This document shows positions 1-8,897 of a stretch of 64,000 nucleotides of DNA, one piece after another (positions within the stretch are counted from its first letter, which is position 1; every line of letters starts with the position of its first letter). The notes beneath the pieces are model-generated. The model was given only the letters and a program-made list of their open reading frames with translations. It was not told the DNA's origin and searched no databases. The translations under genes and the position numbers were made by a program. Origin of the DNA: Nevskia sp964451925 (GTDB lineage Bacteria; Pseudomonadota; Gammaproteobacteria; Nevskiales; Nevskiaceae); NCBI GenBank assembly GCA_964451925.1, contig CAYVKA010000003.1, positions 70,685 to 134,684 of the forward strand, in the 5' to 3' direction.

Positions 1-57
1 TTAACGGTGCGAGCGTCCGGGCATGTGCAAACCGCCGGACGATTTAAAGAACAACTA

Positions 58-69
58 GGCCATATGGCC
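58..69. promoter_or_regulatory. 12-bp palindrome upstream of the acyl-CoA ligase gene
   Basis: GGCCATATGGCC is a perfect palindrome lying 13 bases before the start codon at 83 and just before a good ribosome binding site (GGAAGGAA). A repressor bound here would block the first gene of the alicyclic-acid cluster, whose own MarR-type regulator is encoded at 4195. The link between the two is inference; no second copy was noticed upstream of the regulator gene. Confidence 0.3.
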
Positions 70-82
70 ACTGGAAGGAAGA

Positions 83-1714
83 ATGAGCCTCAATCTTGAT
101 GCGGACTTCCTGCGAAAGAGATCCGCGAATTTTCTGCCGCTGACCCCGCTGACCTTCTTGTTCCGGTCTGCAGAGGTATTTCCGGATCGCCCGGCGATCA
201 TCTACGAGCAGCAGCGATACACCTGGCGGGAATATGCGCGGCGCTGCCAGATGCTGGCGTCGTCGCTGAAACGGGTGGGGATCCAACGTGGCGATGTTGT
301 CGCCATCCTGGCCCCAAATACGCCGCCGATGCTCGAGGCGCACTTCGGCGTTCCGCTGGCGGGTGGAGTGCTGTGCACGATCAACGTGCGCCTGGATGCA
401 GCGACCACCGCCTATATTCTCCAGCACAGCGAAGCCACGGTGTTCATCGTCGATCGGCAGTGGAGCGCACTTGCCAAGGAGGCCCTTGCACTGTTGCCGA
501 TCAAGCCCCTGGTGCTGGACATCGACGACGCCTATGCCGAGGGCGGCGAGCGCATTGCGGAGCAGACCTACGAGGAATTCCTGCAGCGGGGCAATCCCGA
601 GGAGCCACTGGCCTGGCCGGGCGAGGAATTCGACGCCATCAGCCTGAATTACACCTCCGGCACCACCAGCAAGCCGAAGGGGGTGCTCTACCATCACCGC
701 GGCGCTTACCTGAATGCCTTGGGCATGGTGCTCAACCACCGGATGGACAGCGATTCGGTCTACTTGTGGACCTTGCCTCTGTTCCACTGCAACGGCTGGT
801 GCTTCGCTTGGTCGGTGGCCGCCCTTGGCGCAACGCACGTGTGCCTGCGGAAGGTCCTTCCGGACCAGATCTTCTCGTTGATCGAGACCCAAGGCGTCAC
901 GCATCTGTGTGGCGCACCCACGGTGCTGACCATGCTCGTGGAAGGCGCGGCCAAATCCGGAAAGAAGCTGACCCGCCCGGTGGCGATCATGACTGCCGGC
1001 GCTGCGCCACCGTCGGCGGTGCTGAAGAACACCGAGGAACTGGGATTCTCGGTTCGCCACGTCTACGGGTCGACGGAGATGCACGGCGTAGTGTCGATCT
1101 GCGACTGGCACTACGAGTGGAACGATCTGCCGCAGGATGATCGCTTCCGCAGGCTGGCGCGTCAGGGCGTCCGGACCATTGTCTCCGAGGGGTTGATCGT
1201 GGCCGATCCGGTTACCCTCAAGCCGGTTCCCCGGGACGGCAAGACCATGGGCGAGATCCTGTTCCGCGGCAACCTGGGAATGATGGGCTATCTCAAGGAT
1301 GCCGCTGCCACCGAGCAGGCCTTCGCCGGCGGCTGGTATCACACAGGCGACCTTGCGGTCGTGCACGAGGATGGCTATTTCAGCATCCAGGACCGCCTGA
1401 AGGACATCATCATCTCCGGCGGCGAGAACATCTCCTCGATCGAGATCGAGGACGTGCTGTTCAAGCATCCAGCCGTTTCATTTGCCGCGGTCGTCGCCAT
1501 GAAACACGACCGCTGGGGCGAAACGCCCTGTGCCTTCGTCGAGCTCAAGTCGAGCATTCAGGCGCCCATCTCCGAGGAAGAGCTCTTGGCCTTCTGTCGG
1601 AAGCACCTGGCCAAGTTCAAGGTGCCGACTCGACTGGTCTTCGGTCTGATCGAGCGCACCGCTACCGGCAAGGTGCAGAAATTCAAGCTGCGCAACCAAC
1701 TTCAAAAGCACTAA
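83..1714 (+). CDS. AMP-forming acyl-CoA ligase of an alicyclic-acid cluster
   Basis: This 543-residue protein belongs to the ANL (AMP-binding) superfamily and should activate a carboxylic acid to its CoA thioester through an acyl-adenylate in the cytoplasm. The P-loop YTSGTTSKPKG begins at residue 190, YGSTE at 328, the YHTGD motif near 421 and the hinge KDIIISGGEN near 440; the catalytic C-terminal lysine sits in the TGKVQ motif near 529. The start is supported by a GGAAGGAA ribosome binding site. It is the first gene of a plus-strand run leading into BadH- and BadI-like genes, so a cyclohexanecarboxylate-type substrate (the AliA role) is likely. By sequence it resembles general medium-chain acyl-CoA synthetases, so the substrate is inferred from context only. 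Confidence 0.85.
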   Translation: MSLNLDADFLRKRSANFLPLTPLTFLFRSAEVFPDRPAIIYEQQRYTWREYARRCQMLASSLKRVGIQRGDVVAILAPNTPPMLEAHFGVPLAGGVLCTINVRLDAATTAYILQHSEATVFIVDRQWSALAKEALALLPIKPLVLDIDDAYAEGGERIAEQTYEEFLQRGNPEEPLAWPGEEFDAISLNYTSGTTSKPKGVLYHHRGAYLNALGMVLNHRMDSDSVYLWTLPLFHCNGWCFAWSVAALGATHVCLRKVLPDQIFSLIETQGVTHLCGAPTVLTMLVEGAAKSGKKLTRPVAIMTAGAAPPSAVLKNTEELGFSVRHVYGSTEMHGVVSICDWHYEWNDLPQDDRFRRLARQGVRTIVSEGLIVADPVTLKPVPRDGKTMGEILFRGNLGMMGYLKDAAATEQAFAGGWYHTGDLAVVHEDGYFSIQDRLKDIIISGGENISSIEIEDVLFKHPAVSFAAVVAMKHDRWGETPCAFVELKSSIQAPISEEELLAFCRKHLAKFKVPTRLVFGLIERTATGKVQKFKLRNQLQKH

Positions 1715-1748
1715 TCGACTCAGCGAATCAAAGCTGGAGACCCATGTA

Positions 1749-2516
1749 ATGAGAGACGTCAAAGACAAGGTTGCCATCGTCACCGGCGCTGCCGGCGGAA
1801 TTGGCCGCTCGATCTGTACCCGCTTCGTCGACGAGGGCATCCGCCTGGTGGCGGCCGACGTCAACGCGGCGGCGCTGGCGGAGCTGGCAACGCAGCTGCG
1901 CGACCGCGGTGGCCAGGTGCTACCGCTGGCATTCGACATCACCGATTTCGAGGCTGCTTCCGGCGCCATCGCGCGCGCAGTGGAGCACTTCGGCCGACTC
2001 GACATCCTGGTCAACAACGCCGGCTGGGATGTGGCCAAGCCGTTCCTGGAGACGGAACCCGCGCTGTGGGACAAGATCATCTCCATCAACCTGCGCGGCC
2101 CGCTCAACTTGCACAAGATCGTGCTGCCGCACCTGATCGCCGCCGGCGGCGGCAAGGTGATCAACATCGCCTCGGACGCTGGCCGTGTCGGCTCTTCCGG
2201 CGAGTCGGTGTACGCGGCCTGCAAGGGTGGGCTGATCTCGTTCTCCAAGACCATTGCGCGCGAGTGCGCCCGCGAGGGCGTCCGGGTCAACGTGGTGTGC
2301 CCAGGTCCGACCGACACCGCGTTGCTGCGGTCCTTTGCCGGCGAGGGCGAATACGGCCAGAAGTTGTACGACAAGCTGAAGAAGGCGATCCCCCTGAAAC
2401 GCCTGGGTCATCCCGACGATCTGCCCGGCGTGATCACCTTTCTCTCCAGCAGCGACGCCGATTTCATCACCGGCCAAGTGATCAGCGTCTCTGGCGGCCT
2501 GACGATGCACGGATAG
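1749..2516 (+). CDS. badH: BadH-like 2-hydroxycyclohexanecarboxyl-CoA dehydrogenase (SDR)
   Basis: This 255-residue classical short-chain dehydrogenase has the NAD-binding TGAAGGIG motif near residue 13, the NNAGWD motif, and catalytic Tyr155 and Lys159 (YAACK). The stretch NNAGWDVAKPF with IASDAGRVGSSGE closely resembles BadH of Rhodopseudomonas palustris as I remember it. BadH oxidises 2-hydroxycyclohexane-1-carboxyl-CoA to the 2-keto thioester. The next gene, 9 bases downstream, is BadI-like and acts on exactly that product. The assignment rests on family resemblance plus the pair; a generic 3-hydroxyacyl-CoA dehydrogenase is the fallback. Confidence 0.82.
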   Translation: MRDVKDKVAIVTGAAGGIGRSICTRFVDEGIRLVAADVNAAALAELATQLRDRGGQVLPLAFDITDFEAASGAIARAVEHFGRLDILVNNAGWDVAKPFLETEPALWDKIISINLRGPLNLHKIVLPHLIAAGGGKVINIASDAGRVGSSGESVYAACKGGLISFSKTIARECAREGVRVNVVCPGPTDTALLRSFAGEGEYGQKLYDKLKKAIPLKRLGHPDDLPGVITFLSSSDADFITGQVISVSGGLTMHG

Positions 2517-2525
2517 GAGTACAAC

Positions 2526-3296
2526 ATGGAATATCGGGACATCACCTACACGGTTCGTGGCCCTGCCGCCTGGATCACCATCAACCGGCAGGAGAAGTAC
2601 AACGCCTTCCGCGGTCAGACCTGCGAGGAACTGATCCACGCCATCAACCGGGCCGGCTGGGACAAGTCGATCGCCGCCATCGTGCTCACCGGTGCTGGCG
2701 CCAAGGCGTTCTGCACCGGCGGCGACCAGTCGGCGCATGACGGGGCCTACGATGGCCGCGGCACCATCGGCCTGCCGGTCGAAGAGCTGCAGACCATCAT
2801 CCGCGACGTGCCCAAGCCAGTCATCGCCCGAGTGAACGGCTTCGCCATCGGCGGTGGCAACGTCCTGGTGACCTGCTGCGACCTCGCCATCGCATCGGCG
2901 ACCGCCGTGTTTGGGCAGGTAGGCCCCAAGGTTGGCTCGGTCGATCCGGGGTTCGGCACCGCGCTGCTCAGTCGCGTGGTCGGCGAGAAGAAGGCGCGCG
3001 AGATTTGGATGCTGTGCCGGCGCTACACGGCGGACCAGGCCCTGCAGATGGGCTTGATCAATGCCGTGGTGCCGCCGGAACAGCTTGACGAGGAGGTGGA
3101 TCGCTGGTGCGCCGAAATCGCGGCGCTCAGCCCCACCGCCATTGCAATCGCCAAGAAATCGTTCAATCTCGACTCCGAATCCATCCGCGGCATCTCCGCG
3201 ATGGGCATGCAGGCACTGAGCCTGTTCTACCAGACCGAGGAGTCGAAGGAAGGCGTGAAGGCATTCATGGAAAAGCGGCCGCCGAAGTTTCGATGA
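2526..3296 (+). CDS. badI: BadI-like 2-ketocyclohexanecarboxyl-CoA hydrolase
   Basis: This 256-residue crotonase-fold protein should hydrolytically open the ring of 2-ketocyclohexanecarboxyl-CoA to pimelyl-CoA. It carries motifs that separate BadI from ordinary enoyl-CoA hydratases: FCTGGDQS near residue 61, DGRGTxGLPxEEL near 77, FAIGGGNVL (oxyanion region) near 107, and GPKVGSVDPGFGTA near 135. Length and C-terminus (KRPPKFR) match the family. It follows badH with a 9-base gap and has a GGAG ribosome binding site, so the two are co-transcribed. With the ligase at 83 this gives activation, oxidation and ring cleavage; the acyl-CoA dehydrogenase and hydratase of the route (AliB, BadK) are not in the window. 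Confidence 0.88.
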   Translation: MEYRDITYTVRGPAAWITINRQEKYNAFRGQTCEELIHAINRAGWDKSIAAIVLTGAGAKAFCTGGDQSAHDGAYDGRGTIGLPVEELQTIIRDVPKPVIARVNGFAIGGGNVLVTCCDLAIASATAVFGQVGPKVGSVDPGFGTALLSRVVGEKKAREIWMLCRRYTADQALQMGLINAVVPPEQLDEEVDRWCAEIAALSPTAIAIAKKSFNLDSESIRGISAMGMQALSLFYQTEESKEGVKAFMEKRPPKFR

Positions 3297-3320
3297 GGAC
3301 AGGGTGCCCTCCTTGAAAGC

Positions 3321-4118
3321 ATGGAAGCGCTGACGGACGTCACCTTCGTTGAGGTGGAGGAGGCGCGCATTGAGTATGCGCGGCTTCTCCCGTCCGTGCG
3401 GTTACTGGGTGCCGCCCCGCCGGCGCCCATCGTGTTCCTGCACCACGGTTTTGGCTGCGTCCAAGACTGGGGCAGCTTTCCGCGGCAACTGGTCGATGCC
3501 GCCCGGCGGCCGGGGTTGGTTTACTCCCGCCGTGGATGTGGCCGGTCCTCACCGCTCGCAGGTGCACGAAACGAAACCTATCTGCACGACGAAGCGCAGT
3601 TCCTTTTCCAGCTTCTCGATCGCCTCGAGCTGGGACCTTGTCATTTTTATGGCCATAGCGACGGCGCGACAATCGCCTTGCTGTTCGCTGCCCAATACCA
3701 CGATCGAGCCCTGTCTTCGGTAATCGAGGCGCCGCATGTATTTGCAGAGACGGTCACGATCGAGGGCGTCGCAACCTTGACCGAACGGTACCAGCGGGAC
3801 GCAACGCTGCAAAGCAAGCTGGCCCGAATCCATACGGATCCGGATGGCGCCTTCTACGCCTGGTCGACGCCGTGGCTCTCATCGCAGTTCCGGACCTGGA
3901 GCATCGCTGACCAACTGTCCAGGCTGCGCAGCCCGCTGCTGGTGATCCAGGGCGCCAATGACCCGTTCGGCTCCATTGCTCATGCAGAGCTCATCGCCGG
4001 GGCGGCGGAGAAGTACACCACCGTCGCCGAGTTGCCTGGTTGCGGCCACAACCCTCACCGGGAAGAGCCGGCCACCACGATTCAGCTGGCCGCGGAGTTC
4101 TTGATGCACGACCACTAG
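3321..4118 (+). CDS. alpha/beta hydrolase
   Basis: This 265-residue protein has a complete alpha/beta-hydrolase triad: nucleophile elbow GHSDG with Ser113, acid Asp214 (GANDPFG) and His243 (CGHNPH). The HHGFG motif near residue 41 supplies the oxyanion loop. There is no signal peptide, so it is cytoplasmic. It lies 24 bases after badI in the same direction and is probably part of the operon, where it could hydrolyse an ester or thioester intermediate or a stalled CoA ester. The substrate cannot be read from the sequence. Confidence 0.8.
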   Translation: MEALTDVTFVEVEEARIEYARLLPSVRLLGAAPPAPIVFLHHGFGCVQDWGSFPRQLVDAARRPGLVYSRRGCGRSSPLAGARNETYLHDEAQFLFQLLDRLELGPCHFYGHSDGATIALLFAAQYHDRALSSVIEAPHVFAETVTIEGVATLTERYQRDATLQSKLARIHTDPDGAFYAWSTPWLSSQFRTWSIADQLSRLRSPLLVIQGANDPFGSIAHAELIAGAAEKYTTVAELPGCGHNPHREEPATTIQLAAEFLMHDH

Positions 4119-4194
4119 CCGGAAGGGGTTGCGAATGCTGACTCTCGCTGCAAAATGCTGCCAAAATGCCTGCTTTTTAGACTAACCTACAGGT

Positions 4195-4854
4195 ATGGAC
4201 AAGGTCGCGAAACAGCCTTTGGTGCGGGAGCAGCAAGACGCGGGACGCCGGCGCAGTGTCGGTGGCGTCGAAGGGGGAGTCAGCGCCCGGGCAAGCCGCA
4301 AGCCTGCCGTGGTCTCCGCAGGCCTCGACGGCGAACCTGACACTTTGAGTGGCTTGGCTCAGGAGAGCGTCGACCGCCATTCCGGCAGCGACCAGCTCAA
4401 CAATCGCATCTTCTTTCGCCTGTTCCAGCTCGGCAACGAGCTGCAACGACAGGCTGTGCAGCAGCTCGGCATTACGACCGTCCAGTGGGCGGTGCTGGGT
4501 GCGCTTTCCCAGGACAAATTTGCCGCCGGCATTCCCCTGACCGAACTCGGGGAATACCTGGTGGTGACGCGACAGAATATGGACGGGGTGCTGAAACGCC
4601 TGGAGCGTGATGGGCTGGTTCAGCGGGTTTCCCGCGAAGGTGACCGCCGGATTCGCATGGTGCAGATGACCCGGCGCGGCAAGGAATTCTGGGTGGAAAT
4701 CATGAAGCGCATCTACCAGTTCTACGACCAGGCTGCCGTGCATTTCACATTCGATCAGAAGGTGACCCTGGTGCACTACCTGAACCAGCTGCAGGTAGAT
4801 CTGGCCAAGGTGACGCTGCCCAAAGCCGGCCGACCGAAGCGCAACGCCAGCTAA
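4195..4854 (+). CDS. MarR-family regulator, BadR-like
   Basis: The 219-residue frame has a low-complexity charged N-terminus (about residues 1-65) followed by a MarR winged helix. LTELGEYLVVTRQNMDGVLKRLERDGLVQR forms the recognition helix region and EGDRRIRMVQMT the wing. In R. palustris the MarR protein BadR represses badHI and ali genes and is relieved by 2-ketocyclohexanecarboxyl-CoA, so the position directly after badHI supports the same job here. The start at 4195 has only a weak ribosome binding site; an internal start nearer the winged helix is possible. The upstream 76 bases hold a direct repeat CAAAATGC-TGC-CAAAATGC of unknown role. Confidence 0.75.
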   Translation: MDKVAKQPLVREQQDAGRRRSVGGVEGGVSARASRKPAVVSAGLDGEPDTLSGLAQESVDRHSGSDQLNNRIFFRLFQLGNELQRQAVQQLGITTVQWAVLGALSQDKFAAGIPLTELGEYLVVTRQNMDGVLKRLERDGLVQRVSREGDRRIRMVQMTRRGKEFWVEIMKRIYQFYDQAAVHFTFDQKVTLVHYLNQLQVDLAKVTLPKAGRPKRNAS

Positions 4855-4901
4855 TAGCTGGCTCCCGCGCCGAGAGATTCACTTGGTGGTTGCTCGCGCT
4901 T

Positions 4902-4942
4902 GTGGGGGCCATCGCCAATTCGATCCGGCCAGTGGCCCCCAC
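4902..4942. terminator. hairpin terminator between convergent genes
   Basis: The arms GTGGGGGCCA and TGGCCCCCAC pair over 10 bases around a 21-base loop, followed by TTTG on the plus strand. It separates the regulator gene (ends 4854) from the convergent outer-membrane protein gene (ends 4975) and could serve both. The short T-run makes it a moderate intrinsic terminator. Confidence 0.55.
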
Positions 4943-4974
4943 TTTGTGCAGTTCTAAAGGTTTGGCGCAGGGCC

Positions 4975-5841
4975 TCAGATGCCGGTCACGTACTTGAAGT
5001 AGACGCCGCTCTCCTTGCCGGTGTTTTGGCCGCTGACGCCGGTGTAATACCAGACCGAAAACCAGTTGGTGTGGCTGATCGAGAAGCGCGCGCCAGCGCC
5101 GACATCGTTTTCGTGGTTGCCGGCAAACTGCACCCCCGATGCCGAAAACGAACCGTGTGATTCCCCTTGGTTGATGTAGGAGACGAAGGGGCCGAACCAC
5201 GGGGCCACCTGATAGCGCAGAGCGATTTCACTCATGCGGAGGTTGCCCGGTACGGCGCATCCGTTGGCAGGCGTGCAGCCGTTGTGGACCTGGGAGAAGA
5301 CACCCAGCGCCAACGTGCCGTCGATGCCGAATTTCCCGATCTTGTAGTCGCCGACCAGGTTGGGAAGATCGATCCAAGCATGGGTCGAAATCTCGTTGCT
5401 GCCGACCGGAATGGACACGAAGTTGCCCAGACCCAGCATCAGGTTGTCCACTGGCCGGGTATACACCAGCACATCGACCAGGGGGTCTCCGAGACCCGTG
5501 ACCGTGTTGCCTCCGCCGGTAGGAATGCTCGAATACGGCTGGAACGCCTCAATCAGGAAACCGACCTTGGGAAGCGCGCTGAACGAAAAGAGCCGCGCAT
5601 AGCGGCTCATGCCCGTGACGGTTGTACCGCCGGTAGCGCTTGCGGTGGTGTTGCCGGATGCGTCGTAGTCCTTGATGTTTCGCTGCACCATTCCGGACTG
5701 CAAAAAGAAATTCGCCCCTGGGACGATCGGCAAATCCCAGTTCGCACCCTCGATGATTCCCACCACCGGACCCGACGCCTGGGTTGCCAGGCTGGCGCAC
5801 GCAATGACTGCCGCAATCGCGGCTTGAACGATTCTCCCCAC
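4975..5841 (-). CDS. outer-membrane channel of the phenol/MetA-pathway transporter type
   Basis: This 288-residue protein begins with a Sec signal peptide (hydrophobic core about residues 5-18, cleavage near ATQASG). It continues as alternating beta-strand sequence ending in an aromatic/hydrophobic C-terminus typical of outer-membrane barrels. The pattern (PGANFFLQSGMVQ, GLGDPLVDVLVY, YKIGKFGIDGTLALGV) resembles the Phenol_MetA_deg family (PF13557), whose members sit beside aromatic and alicyclic acid catabolic genes. It faces the ligase-badHI cluster tail to tail and plausibly admits its substrate across the outer membrane. No specificity can be assigned. Confidence 0.7.
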   Translation of the reverse strand: MGRIVQAAIAAVIACASLATQASGPVVGIIEGANWDLPIVPGANFFLQSGMVQRNIKDYDASGNTTASATGGTTVTGMSRYARLFSFSALPKVGFLIEAFQPYSSIPTGGGNTVTGLGDPLVDVLVYTRPVDNLMLGLGNFVSIPVGSNEISTHAWIDLPNLVGDYKIGKFGIDGTLALGVFSQVHNGCTPANGCAVPGNLRMSEIALRYQVAPWFGPFVSYINQGESHGSFSASGVQFAGNHENDVGAGARFSISHTNWFSVWYYTGVSGQNTGKESGVYFKYVTGI

Positions 5842-6010
5842 TGCCTTTCTCCTCCACTGTTGAGCGACTGGTTATGCCGTCCGGTGCATTTGCCTGGCGG
5901 TCACAATGTGTAAATATATTGATATAAATATTTGAGCGCACCCCTGTGCCTTGTCAAGCATGGATCGCTACAAACTATTTTATCTATATATATATAAAGG
6001 ATAAATATAG
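5842..6010. promoter_or_regulatory. AT-rich promoter region of the outer-membrane protein gene
   Basis: This is the most AT-rich stretch of the left flank. It contains a near-palindrome around AAATATATTGATATAAATATTT (5913-5934) and a TATATATATATA run near 5983-5994. It sits directly upstream of the minus-strand gene that starts at 5841 and probably holds its promoter and operators. It also marks the junction between the catabolic cluster and the accessory DNA to the right. Confidence 0.4.
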
Positions 6011-7439
6011 GTAAGATCGACATTAACGGCTTTGCCGCTGGCACAAGCGTGCTTGCATATACCGTAAATATGCTTATAAACGTGCCCCACCCAGACGTTG
6101 GGTTTGTTTTCGCATCCCAGAGAGATTCGGCGCACTCCGGCGCCTCCCGTTCCAGTTTTGGCGTTTGGGGGTGCGCAGTGGCAGCGAAGCTGCGTGGGGA
6201 GCTCTGGGACGAGCCAGGCCGAAGAAGTTAGCGGAGTTTAATTCCGTACGGCTTGTCGCGTACTGGATAGTCTGAAACTGTATGGATGCGACGTGCCGGC
6301 GGATCAACATAGGGCAAGCTATCGACCGCGGCGGCCCCAATGCGGGGCGAAATTGCGACATAACAGGGGAGTAGCAATGCTGGCATTCTGGACGCTGTAT
6401 TTGTTTACCAATGTGGTGTTTGTCTTGGGGTTCTCATCTGTTCGAAACCTGCGGCAAAACCACGGAAGTGGGCTTTAGGCTTCGGTGCTATGCGGCTGAG
6501 AACCTTCTGGTTACTGACGAGGTTCTCGCGGCTTTAAATCCAGATTGGTCTGGTCTGGTGGCTGCGGGCTCTGCCTGGTGTGATGCCAATCCAGGGGCAT
6601 TCTGATGTACTAGAATTCAGATCGTTTCTGCAATCAACTGATCGACGTAGACATACAAAGATCAAGAACATTCGCCAGCTTATTCCAGCAGTCTTAAAGT
6701 CAAATATGCCACGGGAGGTGCCGGTCGGACAGGTGCTCGGCAGGGTGTCTAACAGTTCGAATCAGACTAGTGAGCATGGAATCGTCCATTATTTGCGCAG
6801 ATGCCTTACGGGCTGTTGATCTTCTGACGTAATACGTGGGTGACGATAGCTCACGCACGCCGGCGCATGCCGGACAATCCGCCCTTATCTTAGGTAGATC
6901 TGGGCGGACACATCCCCCTGTGGCGGGTAGGAATCAGGGTAAACGCGCCGGATGCGCCATGGTGGGCCCTCACGCTCGCCGGGACCAGCTCAGTCAGCGC
7001 CCGCGGCCCCCGGCCTGCCAGGCCGTGAGGGGCAGGCGCCGGAGCGATGAACCCGGTGGCAATAAATGCCCGCTGTTGTGCTACCTCGCGTCCCACAAGT
7101 TCACCGTTCTCGAAGCAAGTGCTTGAGGGTTGGAGCCGGGAGCCAGACAACGGCGGTGGAGATCGATGTTGACGTGTATACTGTACAAAAGGTCAGCAGA
7201 TGGGCAATATTTCACTGCGGATTTGTTGGGCGCCTTGAATTCAACTTCTCACCCCCATATGTGGTGGAGATAGACTTTTGCACCACTACATAAGGTGGTA
7301 GTGGGCCCGGTTACCTGCAACGGCCAGTGATCGAAGGATCGGGAGCGGCCCGCGCAGATTTCCTCCGGAATTGGGGGGATTTGTTGCTGTACGTGCTCGG
7401 CTCGGATCGGACGATAAGCCGCGTAGGGAGTAGAACACC
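6011..7439. other. gene-poor stretch with no supported gene
   Basis: Only short open frames of fewer than 100 codons occur here, in all six frames, without good ribosome binding sites or family resemblance. Base composition is more AT-rich than the flanks. A sequence CTGTACAAAAGGTCAG at 7181-7196 resembles a LexA box with one arm imperfect, and lies about 240 bases before the first cyclase gene. The region probably contains the promoter of the defence operon and remnants of decayed DNA. Confidence 0.4.
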
Positions 7440-8192
7440 GTGAACTACGATGCGCTCACGGCAGCGTACTGGCGCGTCCAATCCGAGCGGGTTGGAGCGC
7501 TACGCCAGAAGATTAGCGCCCGCCCGAAAATCGGCGACGGGCGCGTCGTTCCCGATGACGGCGACCTGGCGGTCGGCGATGGTCGGCGGTTGGACATGGC
7601 TGTCATGTTCCTAGACATTAGCAAGTTCTCCGCCCGCCCGATGGAGACGGTGGAGGAGCAGGATCTGATGCTCCGCGTGCTGAATCTCTTTTTCACGGAG
7701 ATGATCCGGATCGCAGAGGAGTACGGCGGCAATGTCGAGAAGAACACCGGCGACGGTTTGATGGTGTACTTCAACGACGGCGAGGGTGACCCCGCAGAGA
7801 GCGGCGTGAAGCGTGCGGTTGCGGCGGCGCTCACCATGATGAAGGCGAACAACGAGTTGATCTCGCCGATCCTGCGTGCGACGCCAGTGCAGGAAATCCG
7901 GTTCCGGGTGTCAATCGACTACGGTCAGGTCAGTATCGCCAGGCTCGGCGCGCCGCGCCGCTTCAACGCGAACGTAGCCATCGGCACCACCGCCAACTTC
8001 GCTTCGAAGATGCTCAAGCATGCAGAGCCTGGAGACATCGTGCTCGGCGCGAGTGCGCGCCAGCAGCTGCCCATGCAGTGGCAGAACGACTGGACCCAGC
8101 TCCTCCCCGTGGAGACGGGTTGGGTCTATCGCATGAGCGGCGCAGCCTATCAGCTGTACCGGTATACCGGCCGCTGGAGCCGGCTCGTCTAG
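7440..8192 (+). CDS. Pycsar-type class III nucleotide cyclase
   Basis: This 250-residue protein is essentially a single class III cyclase domain. The metal-binding aspartates are Asp59 (FLDISKFS) and Asp105 (NTGDGLMVYF), and VSIDYGQVSIARLG with ANVAIGTTANFASKM forms the base- and ribose-contact region. A lone soluble cyclase followed 9 bases later by a PycTM-like membrane protein is the hallmark of Pycsar anti-phage systems, in which the cyclase makes cCMP or cUMP on infection. The start is GTG with an AGGGAG ribosome binding site. Whether the product is cCMP, cUMP or a purine cyclic nucleotide cannot be decided by eye. Confidence 0.8.
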   Translation: MNYDALTAAYWRVQSERVGALRQKISARPKIGDGRVVPDDGDLAVGDGRRLDMAVMFLDISKFSARPMETVEEQDLMLRVLNLFFTEMIRIAEEYGGNVEKNTGDGLMVYFNDGEGDPAESGVKRAVAAALTMMKANNELISPILRATPVQEIRFRVSIDYGQVSIARLGAPRRFNANVAIGTTANFASKMLKHAEPGDIVLGASARQQLPMQWQNDWTQLLPVETGWVYRMSGAAYQLYRYTGRWSRLV

Positions 8193-8201
8193 GGAAACAC
8201 C

Positions 8202-8855
8202 ATGAACGATCAAACACAGCAATCTCAAGCCAGTACGTCAAGTCTCCCCGCTGTCACGCAGGGTTCGCAAGCTCCGCTGGTGGAAGGGCTCGGGCAGGGG
8301 GCGCCGACACTGCAAAGCATTCAGCCCGCTCCCGTGGCGTCGGGTGACGTGCCGAAGGCAACGGAGATCCGCGCCAAGTTCGCTGAGGAGGCGCATCAAT
8401 ACGTGCGGGACTACATCCGCCAAGCGGACCAAAAGGCGGCCTTTTTCTTCGCAGGCGCCACCGCGTTGATCGCCTTCCTGTACAAGTCCGGGCTTATCAA
8501 CATGACGCGCTGGCATAAGCCAGTGCTGCAGATGGCTTTTCTCGACGTCTGGTCGCTGATCACCGGTATTGCCCTGCTGATCTGCGCGGTCGCGAGCATC
8601 CTCACGGTGGCCCCAAGACTGAGGGGGTCGAAGCGCGGCCTGATTTTCTTCGGTGCGATCGCCGAGTTTCCGTCTCGCAACGATTACGCCATCGAGATTC
8701 GCACTAAGCCGGTTGACGAACTCATCGAGGCCAAGCTGATGCATGTGCATGACATTGCGGGCATTTGCGTCAACAAGTTCGGGATGCTGAAGATTGGTAT
8801 CTACACCGGCATCGTTGGCACTGTCAGCGCGATAGTGCTGCTGATGATCAGTTGA
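8202..8855 (+). CDS. PycTM-type (DUF5706-like) membrane effector
   Basis: This 217-residue protein has a disordered, Gln/Ser/Pro-rich N-terminus (1-55) and an amphipathic helix with the sequence YIRQADQKAAFFFA (around 70-83), typical of the PycTM/DUF5706 family. Three hydrophobic spans follow, near 79-98, 117-139 and 197-217. The segment HVHDIAGICVNKFGMLKIG before the last span also fits the family. In known Pycsar systems the effector is triggered by the cyclic pyrimidine nucleotide and disrupts the inner membrane, aborting infection. It lies between two cyclase genes, so it may answer to either. The long N-terminal extension is unusual. Confidence 0.75.
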   Translation: MNDQTQQSQASTSSLPAVTQGSQAPLVEGLGQGAPTLQSIQPAPVASGDVPKATEIRAKFAEEAHQYVRDYIRQADQKAAFFFAGATALIAFLYKSGLINMTRWHKPVLQMAFLDVWSLITGIALLICAVASILTVAPRLRGSKRGLIFFGAIAEFPSRNDYAIEIRTKPVDELIEAKLMHVHDIAGICVNKFGMLKIGIYTGIVGTVSAIVLLMIS

Positions 8856-8897
8856 GGAACATGAGAAATACCTGATGTAGCGTGAAGGAGATTTGGT

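Noticed and set aside
44..1468. 474-codon open frame on the minus strand
   Set aside because: It is the shadow of the well-supported acyl-CoA ligase on the plus strand; composition is Arg/Gln/His-rich and no family motif is visible. The same applies to many long opposite-strand frames across 41-64 kb.
5913..5994. dif-like site near the left edge of the accessory region
   Set aside because: The AT-rich palindromes here lack the CGCATAA and TTATG arms that define the sites at 16955 and 38346.
7181..7196. LexA (SOS) box upstream of the cyclase operon
   Set aside because: CTGTACAAAAGGTCAG has one imperfect arm, is 240 bases from the gene and no promoter could be aligned with it.
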